From assembly GCF_000025885.1 (NCBI RefSeq), contig NC_014011.1, positions 806,001-870,000 on the forward strand: a DNA stretch of 64,000 nucleotides. Reading direction: 5' to 3'. The DNA is from Aminobacterium colombiense DSM 12261 (GTDB lineage: Bacteria; Synergistota; Synergistia; Synergistales; Aminobacteriaceae). This document shows, piece by piece, positions 40,180 to 48,766 of the stretch (the first letter of the stretch is position 1; each line of letters begins with the position of its first letter). The position numbers and the translations under genes were made by a program. The notes beneath the pieces were generated by a model that made no database searches, had not been told where the DNA came from, and was given only the letters and a program-made list of their open reading frames with translations.

Positions 40180-40803
40180 ATGGCTCGGTTGAACGTCAAC
40201 CCCAACCGGATGGAGCTGTCACGTCTCAAAAAACGTCTTGTTGTTGCAAAACGCGGGCATAAGCTTCTTAAAGACAAACAAGATGCTTTAATAAAAGCAT
40301 TCCTTGAACGAGCTCGAGAAGCAAAGGCACTTCGCGAGGAGTTAGAGTCAGAATTGATGGCATGTTATCGTAGTTTTCTTCTGGCTCGTGCCCAGACGTT
40401 GCCAGTGATGCTGGAACAGGCGCTTATGATCTCAGGTACGCACTGTAATATCAGCGTTGCAAGAAAAAATGTTATGAGCGTTGTTGTGCCGGAATACACA
40501 GTGGAACAAGAAGGGGAATCCTTTAGCTATGGTCTTGCCACCACTCAGGGGAGTCTTGATGTAGCCCTTGAAAGGTTCTCAATATTGCTCCCGAGGCTCA
40601 TCGCACTCGCAGCCAAAGAAAAGGCTATTCGCCTTATGGCATCTGAGATTGAAAAAACAAGACGCCGTGTCAATGCTCTTGAGCACGTAATGATTCCAAA
40701 CTTTAACGAAACAATTCGTTATATAACTATGAAGCTCGATGAGCAAGAACGCTCCACTCTTAGCCGGTTGATGAAGATCAAAGATATTGTACGATCGCAC
40801 TAA
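40180..40803 (+). CDS. ntpD: V/A-type ATPase shaft subunit D
   Basis: A 207-residue coiled-coil axle. NVNPNRMELSRLKKRLVVAKRGHKLLKDKQ at the N-terminus (quoted in part as PNRMELSRLKKRL) and the C-terminal RRVNALEHVMIPNF...I..KLDEQERS block are diagnostic. It has GGGGGG just upstream of the start. Last gene of the operon before a terminator. Confidence 0.95.
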   Translation: MARLNVNPNRMELSRLKKRLVVAKRGHKLLKDKQDALIKAFLERAREAKALREELESELMACYRSFLLARAQTLPVMLEQALMISGTHCNISVARKNVMSVVVPEYTVEQEGESFSYGLATTQGSLDVALERFSILLPRLIALAAKEKAIRLMASEIEKTRRRVNALEHVMIPNFNETIRYITMKLDEQERSTLSRLMKIKDIVRSH

Positions 40804-40808
40804 ACTTT

Positions 40809-40846
40809 AGAGAGCAGAGGGTTAACCCTCTGCTCTCTAAGCTTTT
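40809..40846 (+). terminator. Intrinsic terminator after the V-ATPase operon
   Basis: AGAGAGCAGAGGG and CCCTCTGCTCTCT form a 13 bp perfect stem with a TTAA loop, followed by AAGCTTTT. Confidence 0.88.
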
Positions 40847-40880
40847 AAAGAACAACTATCTTTAAATCGTGCTAAAATAA

Positions 40881-41226
40881 AAAAGGAGTATTTTAGATAA
40901 TCGCTGTGCCTTTAATGGTGTGGAGGAAAGTCCGGGCTCCGCAGGGCAAAGCGCTGGATAACGTCCAGTTGGTGCGAACCAAAGGAAAGTGCCACAGAGA
41001 TATACCGCTTCTTTCGAGAAGTAAGGGTGAAAGGGTGGGGTAAGAGCCCACCAGGTGCCAGGTGACTGGTACGCTTGGCAAACCCCGCTTGGAGCAAGAC
41101 CGAATAGAGGGGGATGAGGCTGCCCGCTGACCCCTGGGTACGGTCGCTTGAGAAGTACTGTAAAGTCCTTCCCAGATAAATGATTATCTTTTACACAGAA
41201 CCCGGCTTATAAAATGCTCCTTTTAT
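40881..41226 (+). ncRNA. rnpB: RNase P RNA (class A)
   Basis: The catalytic RNA that matures tRNA 5' ends. Conserved core GAGGAAAGTCCGGGCTCC (from about 40922) and the 3' counterpart ACAGAACCCGGCTTA (41195-41209) are present, with GGTAAGAGCCCACC and the AGCAAGACCGAATAG block between. The P1 helix is formed by AAGGAGTATTTTA and TAAAATGCTCCTT at the two ends. Ends are estimated from P1 and may be off by several bases. Confidence 0.93.
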
Positions 41227-41241
41227 TTTAAATTAATGAAG

Positions 41242-41302
41242 ATAAGCCCTAAGACCCATATTTAAGTATTAAACAGGGGTCTTAGGGCTTATTTATTTTT
41301 TT
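41242..41302 (+). terminator. Intrinsic terminator after rnpB
   Basis: ATAAGCCCTAAGACCC (41242-41257) and GGGTCTTAGGGCTTAT (41277-41292) form a perfect 16 bp stem, followed by a T-rich run. It ends only 15 bp before the MraZ operator. Confidence 0.93.
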
Positions 41303-41316
41303 AAAAGGGTGTTAAT

Positions 41317-41356
41317 GTGGGAGAAAGTGGAGGGAAATGTCATAAAGTGGGAGGAG
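41317..41356 (+). promoter_or_regulatory. MraZ operator: 10 bp-spaced GTGGG direct repeats
   Basis: Four 10 bp units in register: GTGGGAGAAA, GTGGAGGGAA, ATGTCATAAA (degenerate) and GTGGGAGGAG. MraZ proteins are known to bind TGGGN-type repeats with 5 nt spacers upstream of mraZ, one contact per helical turn. The fourth unit contains the mraZ Shine-Dalgarno, so bound MraZ could also block translation initiation. Probably autoregulates the division/cell-wall operon. Confidence 0.8.
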
Positions 41357-41361
41357 TCCCC

Positions 41362-41787
41362 ATGCTAATGGGAACCTATGAACACAAGGTCGATTCAAAA
41401 GGGAGAACAGTCCTTCCTGCAAAGTTTCGGCAGGAGTTAGGCCAGTGTGTGGTTGCCACTATAGGCATTGACCAATGTGTATCAATCTACCCGATGAACC
41501 ATTGGAGCCGAGTCCTGGAGAAACTTCAAGAACTTCCTTTCTCTAAAAGTAAATCGAGAGGTCTCATGCGCGTCATGTTAGCAAGTGCCCACGAACTTCC
41601 AATAGATAATGCCGGTCGAATATTGATTCCCCAACTTCTGCGGGATCATGCAAATCTTCAGTCAGATGCTCTTTTTGTTGGAGTCAGCGATCACATAGAG
41701 CTTTGGGATAAACAGCTATGGGATGAGTATAGCCTGCAGGTCATGGAAGCGCTACCTGCTATTGCGGAAGAGATAGAGGGATTCTAA
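41362..41787 (+). CDS. mraZ: Transcriptional regulator MraZ
   Basis: A 141-residue protein with two SpoVT/AbrB-type domains. GTYEHKVDSKGRTVLPAKFR at the N-terminus and the second copy ELPIDNAGRILIPQLLRDH carry the paired DxxGR...P signature. It represses its own operon in other bacteria. The ATG at 41362 is chosen because GGAGG precedes it at normal distance; an upstream in-frame GTG (41317) is part of the operator. A second in-frame ATG is at 41368. The stop overlaps the rsmH start by one base. Confidence 0.93.
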   Translation: MLMGTYEHKVDSKGRTVLPAKFRQELGQCVVATIGIDQCVSIYPMNHWSRVLEKLQELPFSKSKSRGLMRVMLASAHELPIDNAGRILIPQLLRDHANLQSDALFVGVSDHIELWDKQLWDEYSLQVMEALPAIAEEIEGF

Positions 41788-42689
41788 TGGTAGAACATAT
41801 TCCTGTTATGTTAAAGGAAGTCATTGAAAGTTTAAAAAATGTAGAATCTCCTCAAATGATAGTGGATGCCACCTTGGGGTTAGGGGGTTACGCAGAAGAA
41901 ATACTGAATGTTTTTCCGGCAACGCTGTTAGTAGGCATTGATAGAGACGAACAAGCTATTTCTTTAGCTCAAAAACGGCTCGTCTCCTTTGCAGAGCGGG
42001 TGCATATCTACAATAGTCCCTTTAGTGCTATTGCAATGGTGTTATCAAAGGAAAATGCAGAACCAGATGGAATAGTTTTCGATTTAGGGGTTTCTAATCT
42101 CCAGCTTAGTTCGCCAGAACGGGGTTTTTCTTTTCAGAATGACGGTCCATTGGATATGAGAATGGAAGGAACTTCTGGAGAAAGCGGATATTCAGCTGCA
42201 CAAATAGTAAATACCTTTTCAGAAAAAGAGCTTGCCGATATTTTCTGGAAATATGGAGAAGAGCGATATTCAAGGCGCATTGCCACCGGCATAGTAAGAT
42301 TTCGCGAAAAAAATGGGCCAATACAGCGGACATTTCAGCTGGTAGAAGCTATCAGGTCATCGCTACCGGCTCCTGTGCAGCGAAAAATGGGAGGGCATCC
42401 TGCTCGAAAAGTTTTTCAGGCATTACGCATTTTTGTAAATGATGAACTCCAGGAGCTTGAAAAGGGGCTTCAAGGGGCACTCGAGAGCCTTGCTCCCGGA
42501 GGGGTTATTGTAGTTGTTAGCTACCATTCACTTGAGGACCGTATAGTTAAGTATGCAATGAAGGACTGGAAAACATCAGATCATGGTGATCTTTTAACAA
42601 GGCGGCCTTTAAAACCATCTGAAGAAGAAGTAGAAAAGAATTACAAGGCAAGAAGCGCAAAACTTCGTGCTTTTAGGAAAAAGTATTAG
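41787..42689 (+). CDS. rsmH: 16S rRNA m4C1402 methyltransferase
   Basis: A 300-residue SAM-dependent enzyme (MraW) that N4-methylates C1402. HIPVMLKEVIESL at the start, SAM loop DATLGLGGYAEEIL, FDLGVSNLQLSSPERGFSFQ and the C-terminal SYHSLEDRIVK block are diagnostic. The start overlaps the mraZ stop (TAATG). Length is normal. Confidence 0.96.
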   Translation: MVEHIPVMLKEVIESLKNVESPQMIVDATLGLGGYAEEILNVFPATLLVGIDRDEQAISLAQKRLVSFAERVHIYNSPFSAIAMVLSKENAEPDGIVFDLGVSNLQLSSPERGFSFQNDGPLDMRMEGTSGESGYSAAQIVNTFSEKELADIFWKYGEERYSRRIATGIVRFREKNGPIQRTFQLVEAIRSSLPAPVQRKMGGHPARKVFQALRIFVNDELQELEKGLQGALESLAPGGVIVVVSYHSLEDRIVKYAMKDWKTSDHGDLLTRRPLKPSEEEVEKNYKARSAKLRAFRKKY

Positions 42690-42721
42690 AGAGAAAGTTC
42701 TAAAGGGGAGGTGGATTGACC

Positions 42722-43138
42722 GTGTATAACACTCAGGCATGGGACCTAAGATGTGATTCAAAGGTAAAAGTAAGTCCGTATTTTGTGGTGTTTGTTTTTA
42801 TTATGGTAGTTTCATTTGTAGGATTAGGAGTTTTGAGACTTTACGCTAACAGGCTTGAGGCCCGTCTTAATGAAATTAATTTGCAAATAGAAAGCTACGA
42901 AATGCAAGAGGTAGATATGCGGCGTGCACTTTCCACTCTTACATCTCCGGAAGCGATTTACGGATATTCACAGAAAAAATTAGGTATGATAGCAAATGTC
43001 CGTAGCGAGAAAGTTCACGTAGCGATGTCTCCCCCTTTACACCAATCTCAGAAAACTATGGCTTCTTCTGTCCGGAGAGAGCATCGGCTGGGATTTCTCT
43101 TTTCTTTGTTCTCGTCCCAAGCTACTGCTAAAGAATAG
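42722..43138 (+). CDS. ftsL: FtsL-like cell-division protein
   Basis: A short bitopic protein of about 138 residues. It has a cytoplasmic N-terminus, one helix (about 22-42, YFVVFVFIMVVSFVGLG) and a leucine-rich coiled-coil region (NRLEARLNEINLQIESYE). This matches FtsL, which bridges FtsQ/FtsB to FtsW/FtsI. Identification rests on topology and on its place between rsmH and ftsI. GTG at 42722 (10 nt from GGAGG) or TTG at 42716 (4 nt) could be the start. The C-terminal 40 residues are unusual and basic. Confidence 0.75.
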   Translation: MYNTQAWDLRCDSKVKVSPYFVVFVFIMVVSFVGLGVLRLYANRLEARLNEINLQIESYEMQEVDMRRALSTLTSPEAIYGYSQKKLGMIANVRSEKVHVAMSPPLHQSQKTMASSVRREHRLGFLFSLFSSQATAKE

Positions 43139-43186
43139 TAGTATTCTTGTCCTTTGTAGTTAATAAAGTAATATGGAAACGATAAG

Positions 43187-44845
43187 ATGAAAAAAACCTT
43201 TTTTTTTAACCCTTGGTTCGCAGTATTTATCGCTTTTACGACGGTTCTGGTTCGTCTTTTTTTTGTTCATTGTCTGCCCGACAGCAGAGTAGTCCGCCAG
43301 GCACAAAGGCAGTACTGGAGTGAAGTTCCTGTTAGTACAACCAGAGGATCTATTGTTGATATTTATGGTAACCCTTTATCTATGTCGGTGCCAGCCTATA
43401 GTTTTTTTATTGACCCGGCTTTTTGGGACCCTTCAAATGCACAGGCACTAAACAAACATCTTCCTTCTGCAACAATTAAAAAATTTTCGTCTCCTTTATC
43501 TGGGCGCTTTCATTGGGTGGCACGGAAACTCAATCAGGAAGATGCTAATGCTATTGCAGCATTGAGATTACCTGGTCTTTACAGACTGCAAGAAAAAAAA
43601 CGCATTTACCCCCAAAACAATCTCTCTTCACATGTTTTAGGCTTTTGTGATATTGACGATAGGGGACTTTCTGGAATTGAATTCGTTTGGGATCAGGCCC
43701 TATATTCTCCCCCGGGAATAAGGCTTTTTATTAAAGATATTTCAGGCCGTGCCATTGATGTTTCTACTAGGTTGTCGGACCTTGAAAAAATAGAGCACAA
43801 AGGAAAAGTTCGACTTACCATGGACATGCGAATTCAGTACATCGTTGAGCGACGTCTTCAGGAAGCAGTAGATCAGCATAATGCGCACTGGGGAACTGCT
43901 ATTTGCATGAACCCGCATACAGGGGAAATTCTAGCCCTATCCAGCATGCCAACTTTTGATCCTAACAATAGGACAGAGCTGCTTGACACAAAAAAAATAT
44001 TTAATAATGCCGTGAGCCGGGTATATGAGCCAGGATCAACCTTTAAACCCATTGTCGTTGCGATTGCTCTTGAGAGGAAGGCAACGTATCCCTCAGAAAT
44101 CATAAAAACTCCTCATAAGATCAAGGTTGCTGATGGGTCTATTTCCGAGTCAGGAAATCATAGCTGGGGAAAACTCTCTTTAGGGGATATCGTGGTAAAA
44201 TCTTCCAATGTTGGAATGGCTCAAATAGGATTACGTATTCGCCCTTTTAATATGTACAACTGCCTTAAAGAATGGGGGTTTGGCCAGACTCCGGGCATAG
44301 AGCTCAATGGAGCAGAAGCAGGACTTTTACCTTCCCCTGACCAGTGGAGAGGAGTTGTACCAGCAAATATTGCTATAGGACAAGGAATAGGGGTAACACC
44401 TCTTCACCTTCTCACCGCTATAAATGCCATAGTAAATGGGGGGGAGCTTTTGCGTCCTTACATTGTGGCAGAAGTAACAGATACGAAAGGAAAAACTGTG
44501 TATAAAGGACAGAGAGAAAATGTTCGAACAGTGGTGACTCCAGCTATAGCAGCCTGGCTGAGAAAGATAATGAGAGAAGCCGTGATTAATGGCACTGGCA
44601 GGTCGGCGAATACTGCTGTAACTTCTGTCGCAGGAAAAACGGGAACAGCACAGGTAGCAGAAAAAGGGGTCTATGCGAAAAAAAAGTGGGTCGCCTCGTT
44701 TGTGGGGTTTTGGCCTTACGATTCTCCACAGTATGTCATGCTCATAGTTATAGGAGAGCCATCTAAAGGCAGATATTATGGCGGCGATGTGGCAGGGCCG
44801 GTTTTCAAAGCAATAGTAGAAGATATGGCTTTGCTTAACCTGTAG
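43187..44845 (+). CDS. ftsI: Peptidoglycan DD-transpeptidase FtsI (class B PBP)
   Basis: A 552-residue septal transpeptidase. It has a short cytoplasmic tail, an anchor helix near 8-26, the N-terminal dimerisation/pedestal domain starting with TTRGSIVDIYGNPLS, and the transpeptidase domain. Active-site motifs are S284-TFK, S339-S-N and K484-TG. No PASTA repeats are present. It lies in the dcw order between ftsL and murE. Confidence 0.95.
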   Translation: MKKTFFFNPWFAVFIAFTTVLVRLFFVHCLPDSRVVRQAQRQYWSEVPVSTTRGSIVDIYGNPLSMSVPAYSFFIDPAFWDPSNAQALNKHLPSATIKKFSSPLSGRFHWVARKLNQEDANAIAALRLPGLYRLQEKKRIYPQNNLSSHVLGFCDIDDRGLSGIEFVWDQALYSPPGIRLFIKDISGRAIDVSTRLSDLEKIEHKGKVRLTMDMRIQYIVERRLQEAVDQHNAHWGTAICMNPHTGEILALSSMPTFDPNNRTELLDTKKIFNNAVSRVYEPGSTFKPIVVAIALERKATYPSEIIKTPHKIKVADGSISESGNHSWGKLSLGDIVVKSSNVGMAQIGLRIRPFNMYNCLKEWGFGQTPGIELNGAEAGLLPSPDQWRGVVPANIAIGQGIGVTPLHLLTAINAIVNGGELLRPYIVAEVTDTKGKTVYKGQRENVRTVVTPAIAAWLRKIMREAVINGTGRSANTAVTSVAGKTGTAQVAEKGVYAKKKWVASFVGFWPYDSPQYVMLIVIGEPSKGRYYGGDVAGPVFKAIVEDMALLNL

Positions 44846-44879
44846 AAAGACAAGTGATAGAGAGGGGCATATATAATTT

Positions 44880-46382
44880 ATGTCGACTTTACAGTTGGTT
44901 CTCAAGGCCTTAAAAGAAAAAAACTTGTTAAAAGAGGCACGAAACATTTCAAATCCATCTCTTGTTCTCTGGGACGTGTTTAATAAGAGCCACCAATGTG
45001 AAGAGAACAGCCTTTTTTGTTGCATCCCAGGTGAAAAACATGATGGGCATAGTTTCGCTTCAGATGCAGTGCAAAGAGGAGCAGCGGTTTTGCTTTGCCA
45101 GCATGCCCTACCTCTCCAAGTGCCGCAGATTATAGTTGAAAACTCCCGTTGGGCTATGGGGTTTGCCGCGGCAGCTGTGTATGGTTTTCCATCTAAACAA
45201 GTTTCTTTATACGGCATTACTGGTACTAATGGTAAAACTACGTCTTCATATATGATCCGAAGCATACTTGAAGAAGCTGGTGAAAAGTGCGGATTGATGG
45301 GGACTATTGTCTATGCAGATGGGGAAAAGGAGCAGGAGGCAGATCGGACAACCCCTGAAAGCTGTGACGTTCAAAGACTTATTGCCCGCATGAAAAGAAA
45401 TGGCTGTACAAGCGTTATTATGGAAGCCTCTTCCCACGGGGCAAACCAGGGGCGCTTAAATGGTTGTCTTTTCCAAGGGATGGTCTTTACCAATTTAACC
45501 CCAGAACATCTTGATTACCATAAAGATATGGAGCATTATTTTGAGGCAAAGAAAAAGCTCTTCGAAGAGTATGTTTCAGAAAATTGGTGTGGGGCAGTGA
45601 ATAGTGACGATGAATATGGTAGAAGGCTGCTCAGAATCTATGGAAAGAAATGCCTTTCTTTTGGTCTAGACTCCACAAGACACCACGACGTGCAACTTCA
45701 GAATTTTTATATGACACTATCGGAGCTTTCTATGAAAGTGCAGTTTTTCAACTCAGACCCCATAGATATTACTTTGCCTTTAACAGGACGTTTCAATATA
45801 TACAATGCTTTAGGCGCTATGGCTATTTGCTATAAAATGGGAGTAGCCCCCCTTGTTATAAAGAAAGGGCTAGAGTCTATGCCCCAGGTTCCTGGCCGAT
45901 TGGAAAAGTACTTTTTTGAGAACGAAGTTTGTGGAGTGGTGGACTATGCGCACACACCAGATGCTTTAGAAAATGTCCTCTCTGCCCTGAGAGAGGTTTG
46001 CCATGGTAAAATTATTTCTGTTTTTGGCCATGGAGGCGAAAGGTACCAGGCCAACCGCCCGCTTTTAGGGCAAGTTGCAGCCAGGCTAGCCGATATAATT
46101 ATTGTAACCATGGATAATTCGCGGAGTGAGGATCCTGCTAAAATAGCGGAAGCAATAGAACAGGGCATAGCAAGTGTTGTTGAAGCTCCACCCCATTACC
46201 GCATTTTAGATCGGAATGAAGCAGTTCGGACCGCTCTCTCCATGGCTAAGCCCGGTGACGTGGTTGTCGTGACAGGTAAAGGGCCCGAACGTTTTATTGT
46301 TATGGATAATAACAAAATAGAATACAATGACTCGCATGCTATTCAGCAGTGGGCCCTAGATGTGGGATTGAGGTGGAGATAA
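44880..46382 (+). CDS. murE: UDP-MurNAc-tripeptide ligase MurE
   Basis: Adds the third amino acid of the peptidoglycan stem. The P-loop GTNGKT is at about 115-120, with ASSHG and FTNLTPEHLDYHK following. The diamino-acid recognition motif reads DNSRSEDP where DAP enzymes usually have DNPRxE. The Arg that contacts meso-DAP is retained, so meso-DAP is the likely substrate. Glu in the same motif is displaced by one. At 500 residues it is normal in length. Confidence 0.94.
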   Translation: MSTLQLVLKALKEKNLLKEARNISNPSLVLWDVFNKSHQCEENSLFCCIPGEKHDGHSFASDAVQRGAAVLLCQHALPLQVPQIIVENSRWAMGFAAAAVYGFPSKQVSLYGITGTNGKTTSSYMIRSILEEAGEKCGLMGTIVYADGEKEQEADRTTPESCDVQRLIARMKRNGCTSVIMEASSHGANQGRLNGCLFQGMVFTNLTPEHLDYHKDMEHYFEAKKKLFEEYVSENWCGAVNSDDEYGRRLLRIYGKKCLSFGLDSTRHHDVQLQNFYMTLSELSMKVQFFNSDPIDITLPLTGRFNIYNALGAMAICYKMGVAPLVIKKGLESMPQVPGRLEKYFFENEVCGVVDYAHTPDALENVLSALREVCHGKIISVFGHGGERYQANRPLLGQVAARLADIIIVTMDNSRSEDPAKIAEAIEQGIASVVEAPPHYRILDRNEAVRTALSMAKPGDVVVVTGKGPERFIVMDNNKIEYNDSHAIQQWALDVGLRWR

Positions 46383-46383
46383 A

Positions 46384-47790
46384 GTGAAATGGCAGTTATG
46401 GAAAGTTTCTGATCTGGCGGAATCTATCGGTGCTTCGTGGTGGGGAGAAGACATTATCCTTCCAGACTTTTTTACTGCCGACAGCAGAGAAGTTCGGCCG
46501 GGAGCTGCTTTTGTAGCGATACGCGGCAATGCTGAAGATGGGCACGATTATATTAAGGATGCTTTACATCAGGGGGCTTCTCTCATCATTGCTGAAAAAG
46601 GACGGATCCCCCAAGGACTGTCAATTCGGGATAGAGCAGTTATTGAAGTGAATGACTCTGTTGTGGATTTAGCACGCATGGCTTCGGCTTATCTTTCTGC
46701 GTGTTTGCCAGATGAAGTGATAGCTATTACAGGAAGTGTGGGCAAAACTACCACAAGAGAAGTATTAAAGAAATGCTTTGAGGGAATGCCACTTGTTTTC
46801 GGTGCTGAGAAAAGTTTTAACACTCTCATCGGATGCTCTCTTACAATCCTTGCGATGCCGGCAGGGACGAATGTCCTCATACTGGAGATGGGAACAAATA
46901 AACCTGGGGAAATAGAAGAGATGGTTCAGTATTTTCCTCCAACAAGGTGCATTATTACAGAAGTAAGCTCTGCCCATCTGGAAGGTTTGGTAACATTGGA
47001 AGGAGTTATAGCAGCCAAAATGGAGATTACCAGGTCTCCTCATTTAAAAACCCTCATTTTTAATGCTGATAATGAAAACCTCGCCAATGCAGCAGGACAA
47101 GTTTATGGAACCTGCAAGAAGATTGGAGTAGGAGTTCGAAAGGGCGAAGTTCGAATTTGCCAATCTACTTTTGATTTGGTAGAAAATCTGCCACGCCTAA
47201 AAACTACAATTCGATGGGAAGATGGCGTTATTTCAGATCTGTATTGCGGCCTATGGGGAACCCATAATTCCCTTTCTCTAGTTTACGCTTTAACCCTTTA
47301 TAGGGAGTTGGGGTACCCTCTTGAAGAGGCATTGAGAAACCTGGAGACCATGACTTCACTTCCAGGCAGAGGAAGGGTCTTTTCAACAAGAGCTGGAGCG
47401 GTCATCATTGATGATTCATATAATGCCAATCCCTCTTCCATGAAAGCATCTTTGAACACCTTTTCCACTGTAGAGGTCAAGGGGCGCAAATTGGCGATCC
47501 TTGGCAGTATGAAAGAGTTAGGGAAGGAAGAAAGCGTACTTCATGAAGAAATATTAAGGAGCACTCATTTTTTAGATGCTCTTTTCCTAGTAGGAGAAGA
47601 ATGGAAAGTGCCGCTGGAGAAAATGCCAGAACATGAACGGAGTAAAATAGTTATTGTATCAAAAGTGCAATCCTTTGCTGTAGAACTGGCTAAAATGATA
47701 AGGTCTGGGGATGGGGTGCTCATCAAAGGGTCCCATAGCCACCATCTGGAAAAAGTCGTATTAATTCTTATGGAGGGGCAAGAGTCGTGA
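46384..47790 (+). CDS. murF: UDP-MurNAc-tripeptide:D-Ala-D-Ala ligase MurF
   Basis: Adds D-Ala-D-Ala to complete the pentapeptide precursor. P-loop GSVGKTTTRE, the LEMGTNKPGEI block and DDSYNANPSSMKASL are diagnostic. The GTG at 46384 follows GAGGTGGAG and the murE stop almost directly. It overlaps mraY by 4 nt. 468 residues. Confidence 0.95.
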   Translation: MKWQLWKVSDLAESIGASWWGEDIILPDFFTADSREVRPGAAFVAIRGNAEDGHDYIKDALHQGASLIIAEKGRIPQGLSIRDRAVIEVNDSVVDLARMASAYLSACLPDEVIAITGSVGKTTTREVLKKCFEGMPLVFGAEKSFNTLIGCSLTILAMPAGTNVLILEMGTNKPGEIEEMVQYFPPTRCIITEVSSAHLEGLVTLEGVIAAKMEITRSPHLKTLIFNADNENLANAAGQVYGTCKKIGVGVRKGEVRICQSTFDLVENLPRLKTTIRWEDGVISDLYCGLWGTHNSLSLVYALTLYRELGYPLEEALRNLETMTSLPGRGRVFSTRAGAVIIDDSYNANPSSMKASLNTFSTVEVKGRKLAILGSMKELGKEESVLHEEILRSTHFLDALFLVGEEWKVPLEKMPEHERSKIVIVSKVQSFAVELAKMIRSGDGVLIKGSHSHHLEKVVLILMEGQES

Positions 47791-48734
47791 ATTCGCTTTT
47801 TCTCTTCGGTGTTGTTTTTCTATGTGCATTTTTCTTAGAAAGAGATTGGATAGAACGTTCTAATTGCTGGAATATGACCCAGGTACAAAAGGAATATGGG
47901 CCACAAAATCATATTGAAACGAAAAGCAAAACGCCTTCTATGGGTGGGGTTATGTTTATATTAGCTTCTCTTATAACCCTTATAGTCATAGTTGTGATGG
48001 GATGGGCCGCTTTTTGGGATGTCTTTATAATATGGCTTTTGCCCTGGGGGGCTGCCTTAATAGGATTTGCTGACGACTGGATCAAATTTAAGAGCCGCAG
48101 CAGTGAGGGGTTCCCGAGTCTTGTTAAGCTTGTCATTCAGATTATTATTGTTGTCCCCTGGGCTATTCTAATGTCATGGAAGCAGGGAGTGAGCCTTTGT
48201 CCAGGAGTTCTGCTTCCATGGTGGTTTGCCGTTCCTTTTTTAGCTATCCTAACTATCGGAATGCTTAACGCTGTAAATGTAACTGATGGGCTTGATGGGC
48301 TGGCTATTGGCGCTACGATCATTTCTCTTGTAATGTTTTTAACATGGTTTCCTGGAAATTCGGCTGTACGGGGTTGCGCACTTGGCACTCTCTCTATGAG
48401 TCTGGCTTTCCTTTGGTATAATGCCTACCCTGCAGCAGTTTTTATGGGTGATGTGGGATCCCATTTTTTGGCAGGAATGCTTGTTTCTCTATGTGTCTTT
48501 AGTGATTTTATAATTGCTGTTATCCCATTAGGTTTTTTGTTTGGTATAGAAATACTTTCAGTATCCATACAACTTGTAGCTATACATAAATTTAAAAGAA
48601 AGGTCTTTAAGATGAGTCCCCTTCATCATCATTTTGAACTTTCGGGATGGAGCGAAATCCAGATCGTAACACGCTTCTGGCTTATTCATGGACTTGGCGC
48701 ATGGGCCTTAATTTACATTTTTTTACAGTGGTGA
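47787..48734 (+). CDS. mraY: Phospho-MurNAc-pentapeptide translocase MraY
   Basis: A 315-residue polytopic enzyme with about ten helices that forms lipid I. SKTPSMGGVMFI, GFADDWIKFKSRSSEG (the DD-site) and NAVNVTDGLDGLAIG are present, and the C-terminal region carries MSPLHHHFELSGW, the HHH motif of MraY. The GTG start overlaps murF. Confidence 0.96.
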   Translation: MNSLFLFGVVFLCAFFLERDWIERSNCWNMTQVQKEYGPQNHIETKSKTPSMGGVMFILASLITLIVIVVMGWAAFWDVFIIWLLPWGAALIGFADDWIKFKSRSSEGFPSLVKLVIQIIIVVPWAILMSWKQGVSLCPGVLLPWWFAVPFLAILTIGMLNAVNVTDGLDGLAIGATIISLVMFLTWFPGNSAVRGCALGTLSMSLAFLWYNAYPAAVFMGDVGSHFLAGMLVSLCVFSDFIIAVIPLGFLFGIEILSVSIQLVAIHKFKRKVFKMSPLHHHFELSGWSEIQIVTRFWLIHGLGAWALIYIFLQW

Positions 48735-48766
48735 GCTGAAGAATTCGCTTGAAAGAAGGCATGGTT

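Noticed and set aside
41242-41302. Riboswitch or attenuator before the division cluster
   Set aside because: The simple long perfect stem with T run directly behind rnpB is best read as the rnpB terminator.
41317-41361. Upstream GTG as the start of mraZ
   Set aside because: The GTG is part of the operator repeat; the conserved protein begins near 41362, where a good SD is placed.
44327-45265. 312-codon minus-strand open frame across ftsI and murE
   Set aside because: It is antisense to two well-conserved genes and has no recognisable motif; a coding shadow.
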